Below are positions 10,614 through 34,378 of a stretch of 64,000 bases of DNA, one piece after another. Location of the stretch: NCBI RefSeq assembly GCF_051521495.1, contig NZ_CP150355.1:6634001-6698000 (forward strand), read 5' to 3'. The stretch's first letter is position 1, and every line of letters begins with the position of its first letter. The notes beneath the pieces are model-generated. The model did not search any database, had not been told where the DNA came from, and worked only from the letters and a program-made list of their open reading frames with translations. This DNA comes from Sorangium sp051521495 (lineage in GTDB: Bacteria; Myxococcota_A; Polyangia; Polyangiales; Polyangiaceae). The position numbers and the translations under genes are program-made.

Positions 10614-11894
10614 ATGTCCCCTCCCCTCGCCGGCCTCTCGCGCCACCCCGATTTCCTGCGCCTCTGGGCGGCGCAGGCGGTGAGCGCGGTGGGCAGCCGC
10701 ATCAGCCGGACGGCGCTGCCCGTGATCGCCATCGTGAGCCTCGGGGCCGACGCTTCGGGCGTGGCGGTCCTCTCGTCCCTGTCCACCGCGCCAGGCTTCG
10801 TCGTGGGGCTCTTCGCGGGCGGGCTCGTCGATCGCTCGCGCAAGCGGCCGCTTCTCATCGGCGCGGATCTCGTGCGCGCGGCGCTGATCCTCTCGGTCCC
10901 GATCGCGGCCTGGACCGGCGCGCTGACCCTGCTCCACCTCTCCGCGGTGGCCGCGCTGGTGGGCATGGCCACATCCCTGTTCCAGATCGCCGACAACGCC
11001 TATTTGCCGGCGCTGGTGGGGCAGGACCACCTGGTCGAGGCGAACGCCAGGCTGGAGGGGACCGACGCCGCCGCGGAGATCGCCGGCCCCGGCGCCGCGG
11101 GCATCTTGATCCAGGCGCTGAGCGCGCCGGTGACGATGGTGGTGGACGCGCTGTCGTACCTCGGGTCGGCGGCGCTCCTCGTGCGCATCCGGGCGGCGGA
11201 GACGCCGGTCGCCCCCGCGGACGGCGCGGGCGGCGCGGCCGGCGGGAGCGGCGCGGCCGACGGGGGCGCCTCGCTGCTCGAGGATCTCCGGGTGGGGCTG
11301 CGCCACGGCCTCGGCCACCCGGTGGTCGGGGCGACGTTCCTGGCCATGGGCGCCCAGGCGCTCCTGAGCGGCGGGGTCTTCTCCGCGCTGTACATGCTCT
11401 ATCTCCTGGGGCATCTGCTGCTGAGCCCGGCCACGGTCGGGCTGATCATCGGCGTGGGCGGCATTGGCGCGCTGGCCGGCAGCGTGCTCGCCGGCTGGCT
11501 GGGCCGCCGGCTCGGCGCCGGGCCTGCGATGATCCTCAGCTTGATCGTGAGTCAGGCCGGCAACGCGCTCATCCCGCTGGCCGGGCAGCTGGGGAGATAC
11601 GCGGTCCCTGCCCTCGTTGTGCACCAGCTCGTCGGGGACGCGTTCCTCGTTGCGTTCATGATCCACGCGGTGAGCGCCCGGCAATCCATGCTGCCATTGC
11701 GCGTGCTCGGCCGGGTCGATGCAACGCTCCACGTGCTCACCGGCGCGCTCCTGCCGGCGGGCACCCTGGCGGCCGGCTGGCTGGCGGGGCGCATCGGTGT
11801 GGAGGCGACGATCTGGGCATTCGTCATCGCGGGGTTCGCGGCGCCGCTGCTGCTGCTGCTGCGACCTGCGGTGTGGCGGTTGCGGGCGGTGTGA
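10614..11894 (+). CDS. MFS transporter, EntS/MFS_3-like exporter
   Basis: A 426-residue inner-membrane protein with about 12 hydrophobic helices. The N-terminus (FLRLWAAQAVSAVGSRISRTALPV) and the loop GGLVDRSRKRPLLIGADL after helix 2 are typical of the enterobactin-exporter-like branch of the major facilitator superfamily. A Gly/Ala-rich insert near residues 200-220 forms the central cytoplasmic loop. ATG 10614 was chosen because the transporter signature starts 10 residues later; the longer frame from 10305 is unlikely. The neighbours do not identify a substrate. Confidence 0.88.
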   Translation: MSPPLAGLSRHPDFLRLWAAQAVSAVGSRISRTALPVIAIVSLGADASGVAVLSSLSTAPGFVVGLFAGGLVDRSRKRPLLIGADLVRAALILSVPIAAWTGALTLLHLSAVAALVGMATSLFQIADNAYLPALVGQDHLVEANARLEGTDAAAEIAGPGAAGILIQALSAPVTMVVDALSYLGSAALLVRIRAAETPVAPADGAGGAAGGSGAADGGASLLEDLRVGLRHGLGHPVVGATFLAMGAQALLSGGVFSALYMLYLLGHLLLSPATVGLIIGVGGIGALAGSVLAGWLGRRLGAGPAMILSLIVSQAGNALIPLAGQLGRYAVPALVVHQLVGDAFLVAFMIHAVSARQSMLPLRVLGRVDATLHVLTGALLPAGTLAAGWLAGRIGVEATIWAFVIAGFAAPLLLLLRPAVWRLRAV

Positions 11895-11963
11895 GGGCGT
11901 GCGGATTCACGGAGGTGATCACGCGCGCGATGGCGGGATGCTCGTCATCGGCCTACGGTGCCG

Positions 11964-11981
11964 CTCGGTCGAACAGCCGAG
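11964..11981. repeat. CTCGG-N8-CCGAG dyad shared by the 3' ends of the WD40 loci
   Basis: CTCGG (11964-11968) and CCGAG (11977-11981) form a dyad next to the stop of the WD40 remnant. The same dyad within similar flanking DNA occurs at 17801-17818 (inside the last codons of paralogue 1) and 28286-28303 (downstream of paralogue 3); a degraded version lies near 22911-22926 at the end of paralogue 2. It marks common ancestry of the 3' ends. A terminator role is possible, but it overlaps coding sequence in paralogue 1. Confidence 0.5.
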
Positions 11982-12426
11982 TCAGGCGGTGATCCCGGGG
12001 CGGCCGCACGAGCCGCCTCGACGCGGCGCAAACAGGCTTTCTGATGGCTCCGGGCCCAAGCCTTTGGGCACGCGGAGGAGCTCGATCCGCCGCTCGATGG
12101 TCATGCAGTAGGTCGTCGCGATCCATAACTTCGGGTCATCGACGCCGTGGAGCGGCTCCAGATCGGTCCACAGCCGCACGGCCTTATCGTCGGACGCGCT
12201 GACAGTGCGCTCATCGGGACTGAATGCCGCGGCATTGACCGGGGAATCGGAGCCGCGGAGGACCAATGCCGCACCCCGGCCATCGGCATTCCATATCCGC
12301 ACCGTCCACACCCGCGCAGTCTTATCCCATGACGCGGTGACGATGCGCTTGCCATCAGGGCTGAATGCCGCTGAACGGACCCGCGCCTGGTGACCGCGAA
12401 GGACCAGCGGCTCGCCGGAGGTTTTT
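11982..12426 (-). pseudogene. Remnant of a fourth kinase-STAND-WD40 gene (WD40 tail only)
   Basis: About 148 codons are readable in one frame without a start. They contain parts of two or three WD40 units (VRSAAFSPDGKRIVTAS, then VNAAAFSPDERTVSAS) and the C-terminal tail LEPLHGVDDPKLWIATTYCM...RIELLRVPK found at the end of the three intact paralogues at 17.8-33.6 kb. One unit is internally shortened: ...DKTARVW runs straight into TVRIWNADG, as expected from slippage between repeats. The upstream end stops abruptly at about 12426 next to the lipoprotein gene, and no kinase or ATPase part remains. It ends at a TGA in the same area as the paralogues' C-terminal extension. It is a decayed copy, not a functional gene. 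Confidence 0.85.
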
Positions 12427-12476
12427 GGTGCGCTGGTAGGCGGTCGCTGCGCCGGGCGGCGGCGGCTCCGGCGAGC

Positions 12477-13615
12477 TCAGGCGATGCAGCAGAACGTGGA
12501 CGGCTCGACCGGCTGGAGCTCGCCGACGGGCTCGCCGCCCTGCGGGGCGCACGCGCCCGGCTCCACCGCCGCGACCGCGGCCGACTTGCTCCCCAGGCCG
12601 ATGCCGGGCAGCGTCACCCCGCAGAACGGGACGCTCGATCCGACGAGGGTCGATGCGACCAGGTCGGTGCACGCCGCGTCGCGGTACACGGACGCCATGA
12701 TCGTGCACGAGGCGCCGGTGGGCTCGCCGCAGCTGCAGGGGGTGCAGTCGCGGCGGTCGAGCACGTCCTTGTAGAAGACGTGCCTCTGAGCGTAGCCGTC
12801 CGGACAGGCGGCGTCGCCTTCGTGGTAGATGCAGGTCAGGAATCCGGACGGCGCTGCCGGCGCGCACGTCGTCGCGTCGGCGCACGCGGTGTGCGCCCCG
12901 GCGACGCAGGCCGTCGCGCGCGTCGCCCACCAGAGCGCGTTCTGGGGATGGGCTGCGGGACTTCGATGCGCGGCGTACACGCGCCGGCCGTGATCGAGGG
13001 CGCGGCGATCGTCAGCGACTGCACGCAGGGCTCGCCGTTGCAGTCCTTATCGGCGGGGATCGCGCCGTCGGCGGTGCAGGAGCCGTCCCATGCGTCGGGC
13101 GCGGCGAACGGCGTCGCGACGGCGTCGGACTCGTCGCCGCGGCACGAGGACGACGATGCAGCCCACGCGGTGGGGAGCGCGCACGAGACCTCGGGCGGGT
13201 CGCACGCGCAGGTCGGGCACGTCGTCGGCACTTGCTGGAGATCGGCGAAGCCCTCGTACCCGATCGTCGGCGCGTCAGCGGGGCAGTCGGGGGCGGCCTC
13301 CGGCGGGCCGAACCAGAGGAGCGCTGGGCCGGACCAGCCGAGCGGCGCGGGGGGAACGCACTGGCCGGAGCACAGCGAGCTGTGCGCCTCACCGCCAGCG
13401 CCGCCCTGACCGCCATCGCCGCCCTGACCGCCATCGCCGCCCTGACCGCCATCGCCGCCCTGACCGCCGTCGCCGCCCTGACCGCCGTCCGTCTCGCAGA
13501 AGTCAGGATGGCGGACGGCCTCTTCGGGCGAACATGGGCCATAGAGGATACCTGGCTCTTGGGTGCAGCCAGCGCTCAACAGCGCTCCTGCGAGGGCAAC
13601 GCAGAACACGCGCAT
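12477..13615 (-). pseudogene. Cys-rich lipoprotein gene with a frameshift near 12925-12960
   Basis: ATG 13615 starts a lipoprotein signal (MRVFCVALAGALLSAGC, lipobox LSAGC), followed by a (GGQGGD)n linker and a Cys-rich domain (DCPADAPTIGYEGF, CPTCACDPPEVSC, CNGEPC, ACTPRIEVPQP). This frame then degenerates and stops at 12836. The minus strand in the next frame continues with an equally Cys-rich sequence (NALWWATRATACVAGAH, FLTCIYHEGDAACPDGY, CTPCSCGEPTGASC) to a stop at 12477. The join fits loss of one base, or gain of two, near 12925-12960. The intact product would be a surface lipoprotein of a Cys-rich type common in myxobacteria. A sequencing error cannot be excluded. Confidence 0.75.
13401..13490. 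repeat. 18-bp tandem repeat, five units, encoding (GGQGGD)n
   Basis: Five units of CCGCCCTGACCGCCATCG at exact 18-bp spacing; the last two carry GTC in place of ATC. They encode the flexible Gly-rich linker of the lipoprotein on the minus strand, so copy number can change without shifting the frame. Confidence 0.9.
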
Positions 13616-13765
13616 GCGTAGAACCCTACTCGAACGACGACCTTCAGCGCAAGGCGGGTGTCGCCCAGCGAGCCTCATGAGCCTTGAGCATTCCCTGGAC
13701 TGAGGAAAATTTCTCATCCTTACTCACCTTGGGGGAGGGCAATTTTTCTTGCCGCCGGATCCCCC

Positions 13766-14863
13766 TCACAGGTTCAGTTGTAGACCGATCCCGAACGCCA
13801 CACCGATCGCGGGAGCGCTCCAGACCGAGTATTCTGATTCGGCGGTCTTATGGCGGAGAAGTGACCAGTCGATCACGCGCTGAACCGCCTCGGTAGTTCC
13901 GTACCCGGAGAGGCTCTCTGAAAACGGCCACGTGACGCCCGCTCGCGCGCCGATTCCCGCACGAAGACCCAGCAGCGATTCCGGGGTGATTGGAACCTCG
14001 GGCACGGCACGGAGCACGCCGAGCTCTGCGACCCCGCACGCGAAGAGAAAATGCCGGTGAAGGCACAAGACAGCGTTCGTGGTGAGCGCCGATGTCGCCA
14101 CGCGCACGCCCTCGACGTTGGTCGACAGCGAGGAGAGCCCGCGGGCTTCCAGCGCGACCGACCAAGCCGGCCAGCGTCCCGCGACCGACAACGTTGGACC
14201 CACCGCAACGCCGGGCGTCAGCCCCAGCGCCATCGTGGCGCCGGCGCCGACGGTCCAGCGGAAGCGCGCCGCCGCAGCTTGCCCCGCGCTGATCGGGGGC
14301 GGCACCCGCCCCGGTGACAGTTCGCGCGCGGGCGGCGCCTCGCCCGGCGGGCGCGCAGGCGGCGCTTCGCCCGGCGGGCGCGCAGGCGGCGCCTCGCTCG
14401 GCGACGGCGGGAGCTCGCCCATGTCGTCGAGCTGCACGGCGATCGACAGGGCCACCGTCGAAAGCAGCGCGTTGCAGTCGCCGCGGGTCCTGTAGTCGTC
14501 GGCCCAAAGCACCAGGCCGCGGCGATCGCGGAGGTATATCGACGCGATGAGCTCGCCCTGCGCTTGTTCTATCGATGTCGCCATCGCGAGCGGAGACTCT
14601 GCGTCAAAGGGGTCGAAGCTCATGCGCCGGGCGATCTCCGCGCGCAGGAACTGCTCGTCGGGGCAGCGCTCGGTGCCTGGGCCGCGCGTGAGCTCGATCC
14701 GCACGCGGGCCCGGCGCGGTCCAGAATCGGCCCGGACCGGCGCGGCCGCGAGCTGCGCGACAAGGGCCGCGACCGTCGAAGCGAACGCTGCGCGCCGTGC
14801 CTGGTTTCCCCATCGCCGGGCGTGCGGCGCGACACGCGCGTGATGCGGCGGCTCTGCGCTCAT
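13766..14863 (-). CDS. Hypothetical exported protein coupled to the sigma-factor gene
   Basis: A 365-residue protein. A hydrophobic segment around residues 30-45 (FASTVAALVAQLAAAPVRA) ending in an Ala-x-Ala-like site suggests export. The middle has a conserved-looking segment (RVRIELTRGPGTERCPDEQFLRAEIARRM) followed by about 100 residues, then a Pro/Ala linker with two and a half copies of EAPPARPPG (27-bp DNA repeats at about 14330-14400). The C-terminal 160 residues alternate hydrophobic and Gly/aromatic segments and end in FGIGLQLNL, resembling an outer-membrane beta-barrel terminus. ATG 14863 overlaps the stop of the sigma-factor gene (ATGA-type), indicating translational coupling. Such sigma plus exported-protein pairs recur in Sorangium-type genomes, as I recall; function unknown. 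Confidence 0.75.
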   Translation of the reverse strand: MSAEPPHHARVAPHARRWGNQARRAAFASTVAALVAQLAAAPVRADSGPRRARVRIELTRGPGTERCPDEQFLRAEIARRMSFDPFDAESPLAMATSIEQAQGELIASIYLRDRRGLVLWADDYRTRGDCNALLSTVALSIAVQLDDMGELPPSPSEAPPARPPGEAPPARPPGEAPPARELSPGRVPPPISAGQAAAARFRWTVGAGATMALGLTPGVAVGPTLSVAGRWPAWSVALEARGLSSLSTNVEGVRVATSALTTNAVLCLHRHFLFACGVAELGVLRAVPEVPITPESLLGLRAGIGARAGVTWPFSESLSGYGTTEAVQRVIDWSLLRHKTAESEYSVWSAPAIGVAFGIGLQLNL

Positions 14864-16296
14864 CGCCGCTCGTGCCCCGCCGTGCCGCCGGTCGTCGTCA
14901 CCGGCAGCGCCTCCGCCCTCGACCGAAGCCGCTCGCGCAGCAACGTCAGCCGGCTCTGTGGAAACCGCTGCGCGTGCGCATCGATGTGATCGAGGGCGGC
15001 GGCGCGCTCGCCGCGCAACAACGCCTGCTTGGCCGCATCGAGCAGCGCGAGCTCCTCGCCGAGACGATCCTGGCTTTGGTCTGCGGGCGCCGGGGCGCGC
15101 CTTGAGGCGGCGGGCTTGCACTGGCCTGGCCCATCGGTCGTCCGTGCTGCGGGCGCTCGGGGGCCCGGGGTGTCGTCGGAGCGCGTGGTGTCGTCGGAGC
15201 GCGGCGCTTCACCGAGAACGCCCCGGGGTCGCGGCTCCGGCGCCGGGGCCAGATGTGTAGTCCGCGCGACGAGGAGGGGTATCGCGATCGGGCCGAGATG
15301 GCGAGCCCAGGCCACCGGTGCTGGAGCGAGCCCGGCGATCAGGAGGATGCCGCCGGCGACGCCTGCCGCACCGAACCCGAGCGCCGGGAGAAGGGCCCGC
15401 GCGAGCGGGCGCGCGAGGCGTGCTCGCCACCGTGTCCTATCGAGGCGTGCCCGGGAGCTCGGCGCGGCCGGGTCGCTCGCGGGCAGGATCGTCTCGGAGA
15501 GCGCACGCAACGAGGTCGCGGAGAGCAGTGGGAGCACGAGGACGCTGGACCGGAGCGCCCGTTTCTCCTCGGGGCGCAGCCGCTTCTCGGCGGCGCGGTA
15601 GTCCCGGCGCGCGAGGCGCAGCCGGCTCGCGGCGGTGTGCTCGTTGAGCGAAAGGGCGCGCGCGATCTCGCGCATCGGGACATCGTACGCGTCGGCCAGG
15701 AGGAGGATGGCGCGGCGCTCGGGCGCGACCTCCGACAGGAGGCGGATCGCGAGCGCGAACCGCTCCGTCGCGGCGATGTGATGCTCGCTGCTCGGCGCGG
15801 CGTCTGCCCGCTGGAAGCAGGCGGCGTCCGCGAGCCCTACCGGCACCTCGCGGCGCCGGTAGGCGCGCTCCAGGTGATGGCGAACCTTCCGCCAGGCGAT
15901 CCCGAAGAGCCACGACGCCTCCGCTCTCCAGCGCTCGCCGAGGCGCTCCGGTCGAGATGGATCGGACGTGCCCGCGGGTGTGCTGCGCGGGCGAGGCGGT
16001 GTATCGCTCGGCGCGCTGGCTGGGGCGACGGCGGCCTGCGCGGGCGCTGCGGCGGATCCCAGGGTGTCTGGCGCGTCCAGCAGGGCCGCGTCGCGCGCGC
16101 TGCTGGAGCGCATGGGGTCGTACCGGGGGAAGCTGCGGTAGGCGCCCAGCAGGACGTCCTGGCACAGGTCGTCGAGGTCATCCTCGGCGACGCCGAGGAA
16201 CCGGAGCATGCCGGGGAGGACGTGAACGGCCGTTGCGTGCATGGATGTCCAGGCGCTGTGCTGGACCGGGTCCGTCGGAGGACGAGAAGGGGTCAT
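14860..16296 (-). CDS. ECF-type sigma factor fused to a membrane-spanning C-terminal domain
   Basis: A 478-residue product. Sigma region 2 starts at about residue 20 (MLRFLGVAEDDLDDLCQDVL) but is split by some 60 Ala/Pro-rich residues before region 2.3-2.4 (SWLFGIAWRKVRHHLERAYRR). Region 4 is at about 170-230 (ERRAILLLADAYDVPMREIARAL...ASRLRLARRDY). The protein then has a membrane helix at about 297-320 (LLPALGFGAAGVAGGILLIAGLA), a Pro/Arg-rich segment, and a helical tail (ELALLDAAKQALLRGERAAALDHI...RFPQSRL) of a kind seen in membrane regulators next to ECF sigma factors. The fusion suggests a sigma factor held at the membrane by its own C-terminus; release, perhaps by proteolysis, is inferred. 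ATG 16296 excludes a repeat-derived N-terminal extension. Confidence 0.82.
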   Translation of the reverse strand: MTPSRPPTDPVQHSAWTSMHATAVHVLPGMLRFLGVAEDDLDDLCQDVLLGAYRSFPRYDPMRSSSARDAALLDAPDTLGSAAAPAQAAVAPASAPSDTPPRPRSTPAGTSDPSRPERLGERWRAEASWLFGIAWRKVRHHLERAYRRREVPVGLADAACFQRADAAPSSEHHIAATERFALAIRLLSEVAPERRAILLLADAYDVPMREIARALSLNEHTAASRLRLARRDYRAAEKRLRPEEKRALRSSVLVLPLLSATSLRALSETILPASDPAAPSSRARLDRTRWRARLARPLARALLPALGFGAAGVAGGILLIAGLAPAPVAWARHLGPIAIPLLVARTTHLAPAPEPRPRGVLGEAPRSDDTTRSDDTPGPRAPAARTTDGPGQCKPAASRRAPAPADQSQDRLGEELALLDAAKQALLRGERAAALDHIDAHAQRFPQSRLTLLRERLRSRAEALPVTTTGGTAGHERR

Positions 16297-16454
16297 GCTC
16301 AGGATTACGGGGCGTTTCCCGCGGCCGTCACGGAATCGGACCGGGGTCGACCCCCCTACGACCCGATTGCGATGCCAGCTCGGGCGATGGCGACATCCGG
16401 TTCCAGAAGCTCGATATTGGATCTCGGCTGGATGGTGAGCTCCCGGCCTCTGCC

Positions 16455-16620
16455 CATCCGGACGCGCCCGCCGCCATCCGGACATCCCCCTGGGGCCATC
16501 CGGACGCGCCCGCCGCCATCCGGACATCCACCTGGAGCCATCCGGACGCGCCCGCCGCCATCCGGACATCCCCCCTGGGCCATCCGGACACACGCCCCCG
16601 CCATCCGGACACGCGGCTGC
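16455..16620. repeat. 42-bp tandem repeat upstream of the sigma-factor gene
   Basis: Three units of about 42 bp (16455-16580), each made of two half-units starting CATCCGGAC, followed by a decayed fourth to 16620. The unit is in frame with the sigma gene upstream extension, giving a low-complexity GMSGWRRARPDG peptide, but this is upstream of the likely start. It occupies much of the 466-bp intergenic region 16297-16762, between divergent genes, so it may influence either promoter. Confidence 0.85.
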
Positions 16621-16762
16621 CAGCCACTCGCCCCCGGTACCCCCCGTTCACGTCCGGATCTTGCTTCAACGTGGGCATCTGCCCGCCAGCAAGCTCATCC
16701 TTGCCGCTTCGCGCCGCGCCCGGAAAGGCGCGGGACGCAGGAGGAGGGATCAAGCAATCGCC

Positions 16763-17637
16763 ATGGCAAAGCAGGGAAAGGATTATGATCGCTGGGTCAA
16801 GGCCGCCGCGGAGACAGGGCGGACCGACAACCCGCTGAAGGTGCCGTACGACATCGCCGTGCGCGAGGCGGTCGCCGCCGCGGCGTTCGTGAAGAAGTAC
16901 TGGGAGCCCGACGGCGATCGCCCGGGCCTCAAGCGGGTCAAGAACCGCCTGCCCGCCTCGAGCAGCGACGATCTGCTCTCCATCATCCACGCCGTGCAGG
17001 AGGCGCAGACACGCTTGCTCCTCATCGTCGATCCCGCCGTGGCCAACCTCGGTGAACGCGCCCGGTTCGTCGTCGATGAGCTCGAGTCGGCGCTCGAGTT
17101 CCTGCTCGACGACGACGTCGACGAGCCCGCCGACGCACAGAGCTCGTGCGCATCAAGGAGTTCCACTCGCAGGACGGCCAGCACTCCAGCGCCCTCTCCC
17201 AGGCGCTCCGGGATTACGCCGGGCTCGCGGAGTCGCTCAAGGATCGCCTGGTCGAGGCGGACGACGAGTTCGACGTACGCCTGATCGCCGAGGCCAGGAA
17301 TCTCGCGGAGGACCTACAGCAGCGAGCGCTGGAGGCGGCTCCCGAAGCCGGCACCTCGGCCGCCGCGGCCACGATCCGCAACCAGATGCTGCACCTCGTG
17401 ATGGACCGCGTCGCCGCCATCCGGAAGACCGCAGCGCACGTCTTCCGCCGCCATCCGGAGATCGTCCGCGAGGTCACGAGCGCCTACGACCGACGCCGGC
17501 GCGTGGCGGCGCGACGCGAGAAGGCCCGCAAGGCCGCCGAGGCCAAACAGGTCGCCGGCAAGCCGGCGGCGGCGCCAGCGCCCGCGAGCCCCTCGCCCGC
17601 GACATCCTCGCCGCCGGCCAGCGCTCAGCCCTCGTAA
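16763..17637 (+). pseudogene. Unknown helical protein gene split by a frameshift near 17135
   Basis: ATG 16763 (MAKQGKDYDRWVKAAAE) opens a protein-like frame with helical, charged sequence up to DDDVDEPADAQ. It then runs into Ser/Arg-rich nonsense and stops at 17284. The next frame resumes with LVRIKEFHSQDGQHSSALSQ and continues to 17637 with coiled-coil-like helices (AESLKDRLVEADDEFDVRLIAEARNLAEDL) and a Lys/Ala/Pro-rich tail. Adding one base in the CACAGAGCTC stretch around 17133-17142 would join the frames as ...DAQELVRIKEF. The joined protein would be about 290 residues, with no recognised domain. It is either a real pseudogene or a single-base sequencing error. Confidence 0.7.
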
Positions 17638-17784
17638 AGCCGGCCGCCGCCCACGCGCGCAGCGCCTCCCTTCGGCGGCGCGCCCGTTCCCCTCGACAAG
17701 GTGACACCGCACCTTCGCCGAGCTCGGCATGCTGGCGCTTGCCCGAGTCCGCTGGCGTGCAGGCCGGTGGCACGCCCCCTGTCA

Positions 17785-22788
<5,004 letters not shown>

Positions 22789-22889
22789 GGTTCCTTCGCT
22801 CTCTTCCTACGATTTCAGGCCACTCGATGCTCCAGGTGTTTCCCCACGGAAACCTTGTCCGTAGTCGCATCTCGTCACCAGATCTGCAC

Positions 22890-28064
<5,175 letters not shown>

Positions 28065-28372
28065 CCTGGCCCCTCCGATCGCTGCCGCCTCGCGCGGCGG
28101 TCTCGGGCGAAACGTTCCACCCCCCACGCAGCGCTCCCGACTGCCGAGCTTGTCGCGCCTCTCCGGCGAGAGACTCAACAACGTACTCGGCTCAATGCTC
28201 AGGCAGACTCACCGCCTATCGACGATTTATAGCATCGTCCCCACGCATCGTCCGGCATGGACGTTTCTGTCATCGGTCGGAGCCGCTCGGTAATTCAGCC
28301 GAGTCCGGCGGCGCGGGCAGTCCGGCTGTCGCCTCGTCATGGCCCCTCGATCGCTGCCCCCTCGCCCGCCAG
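28065..28372 (-). promoter_or_regulatory. Leader/promoter region of paralogue 2, conserved with that of paralogue 3
   Basis: The roughly 200 bp upstream of ATG 28064 match the 200 bp upstream of ATG 33559 (33560-33765) with scattered differences: the GGAGGGGCCAGG ribosome-binding segment, a CGTTTCGCCC-like word, and a distal AT-rich box TTATAGCAT (28227-28235) corresponding to CTATAGCAT (33737-33745), followed by CATCGTCCGG. An AT-rich box in such GC-rich DNA at the same place in both leaders is a good promoter candidate. The remaining part up to 28372 follows the paralogue 3 stop and holds the CTCGG...CCGAG dyad at about 28286-28303. Confidence 0.5.
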
Positions 28373-33559
<5,187 letters not shown>

Positions 33560-34378
33560 CCTGGCCCCTCCGATCGCTGCCACCCCCGCGCGGCAGCGCC
33601 GGGCGAAACGTCCCCACCCCCCATCGACACGCAACGCTCCCGACTGTCGAACTCGTCGCGCCGCTCTGGCGAGAGAGCTCGACGGCGTATCCGGACCGGT
33701 GCTCAGGCAACCCAACCTCGATGCCTGTTGACGGTTCTATAGCATGCGCCCCCACATCGTCCGGTGTCGGCGCCTCTCTTCAGACCATGGCTTCCGCGAT
33801 GTCTTCCCCTCTTTCTTCCGCCATTTCAGGCCGCTCGACATTGCGGTGGTTCCCGAGGAAGAGCGCTTGTCCAGACTGGCCCCCGTCGCAACCGGCCCAT
33901 TCGCGGCGGCCGAGCGCCACGGCGCCCTCTCCGCGAGCCGAGCGTCCCACGGAGCTCGCGGCGCGGAGATTCACACAGCGCGTGCCCCAAGCGAGGAGCC
34001 GAGTCGACGTGGCGAGTCTCGCCCGCAGCGCGGCCCCCTGCTGGCGGCTGCGTTCGTGCCGTGCGGGACGTTCCGCCGGAGCGCACGGCCACACGCAACC
34101 CGTTGCTGGATACCGCAAGCCGTTGCGGAAGGGAGCAAGCGGTTGCGGCCTCCTCGACGCGACCCGGCGCCGCGCGGGGTCCCGTCGCTCCCCTTCGGAT
34201 TGTGCGCACGCACACGGGTTCCGCACCTGCGGCGCGGTGCCCCGAGCTCACGTCAACCGGCTCCTGGCGAGGCGCCTTGGCCGTCGGGTGGAGCGGGGCG
34301 GCTCCGGCGCGCCCGGACGAGAGGCGCGCGATCGCTCCTCGGGCAGAGCTCCCCCGCCGACGCGGACCGGGGAGAGCG
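33560..34378. other. Long non-coding stretch upstream of the kinase array
   Basis: These 819 bp hold the conserved leader of paralogue 3 (33560-33765), then about 330 bp with no gene that I can support, then the three-dyad array at 34095-34146. Several frames stay open on both strands, but their translations are Arg/Ala/Pro-rich without domain features. Confidence 0.6.
34095..34146. promoter_or_regulatory. Three GCAA-N4-TTGC dyads at an exact 20-bp period
   Basis: Dyads at 34095-34106 (GCAACCCGTTGC), 34115-34126 (GCAAGCCGTTGC, extended by flanking CC/GG) and 34135-34146 (GCAAGCGGTTGC) have centres exactly 20 bp apart, close to two helical turns. Bases between them are not conserved. This is the layout expected for cooperative binding of a dimeric regulator on one face of the DNA. 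It lies about 540 bp upstream of paralogue 3 and 230 bp past the 3' end of the 34379-35278 gene; the controlled gene is unclear. Confidence 0.55.

Noticed and set aside
16297..16593. N-terminal extension of the sigma factor made of GMSGWRRARPDG repeats
   Set aside because: It is encoded by the 42-bp tandem DNA repeat and precedes a normal sigma-factor start at ATG 16296.
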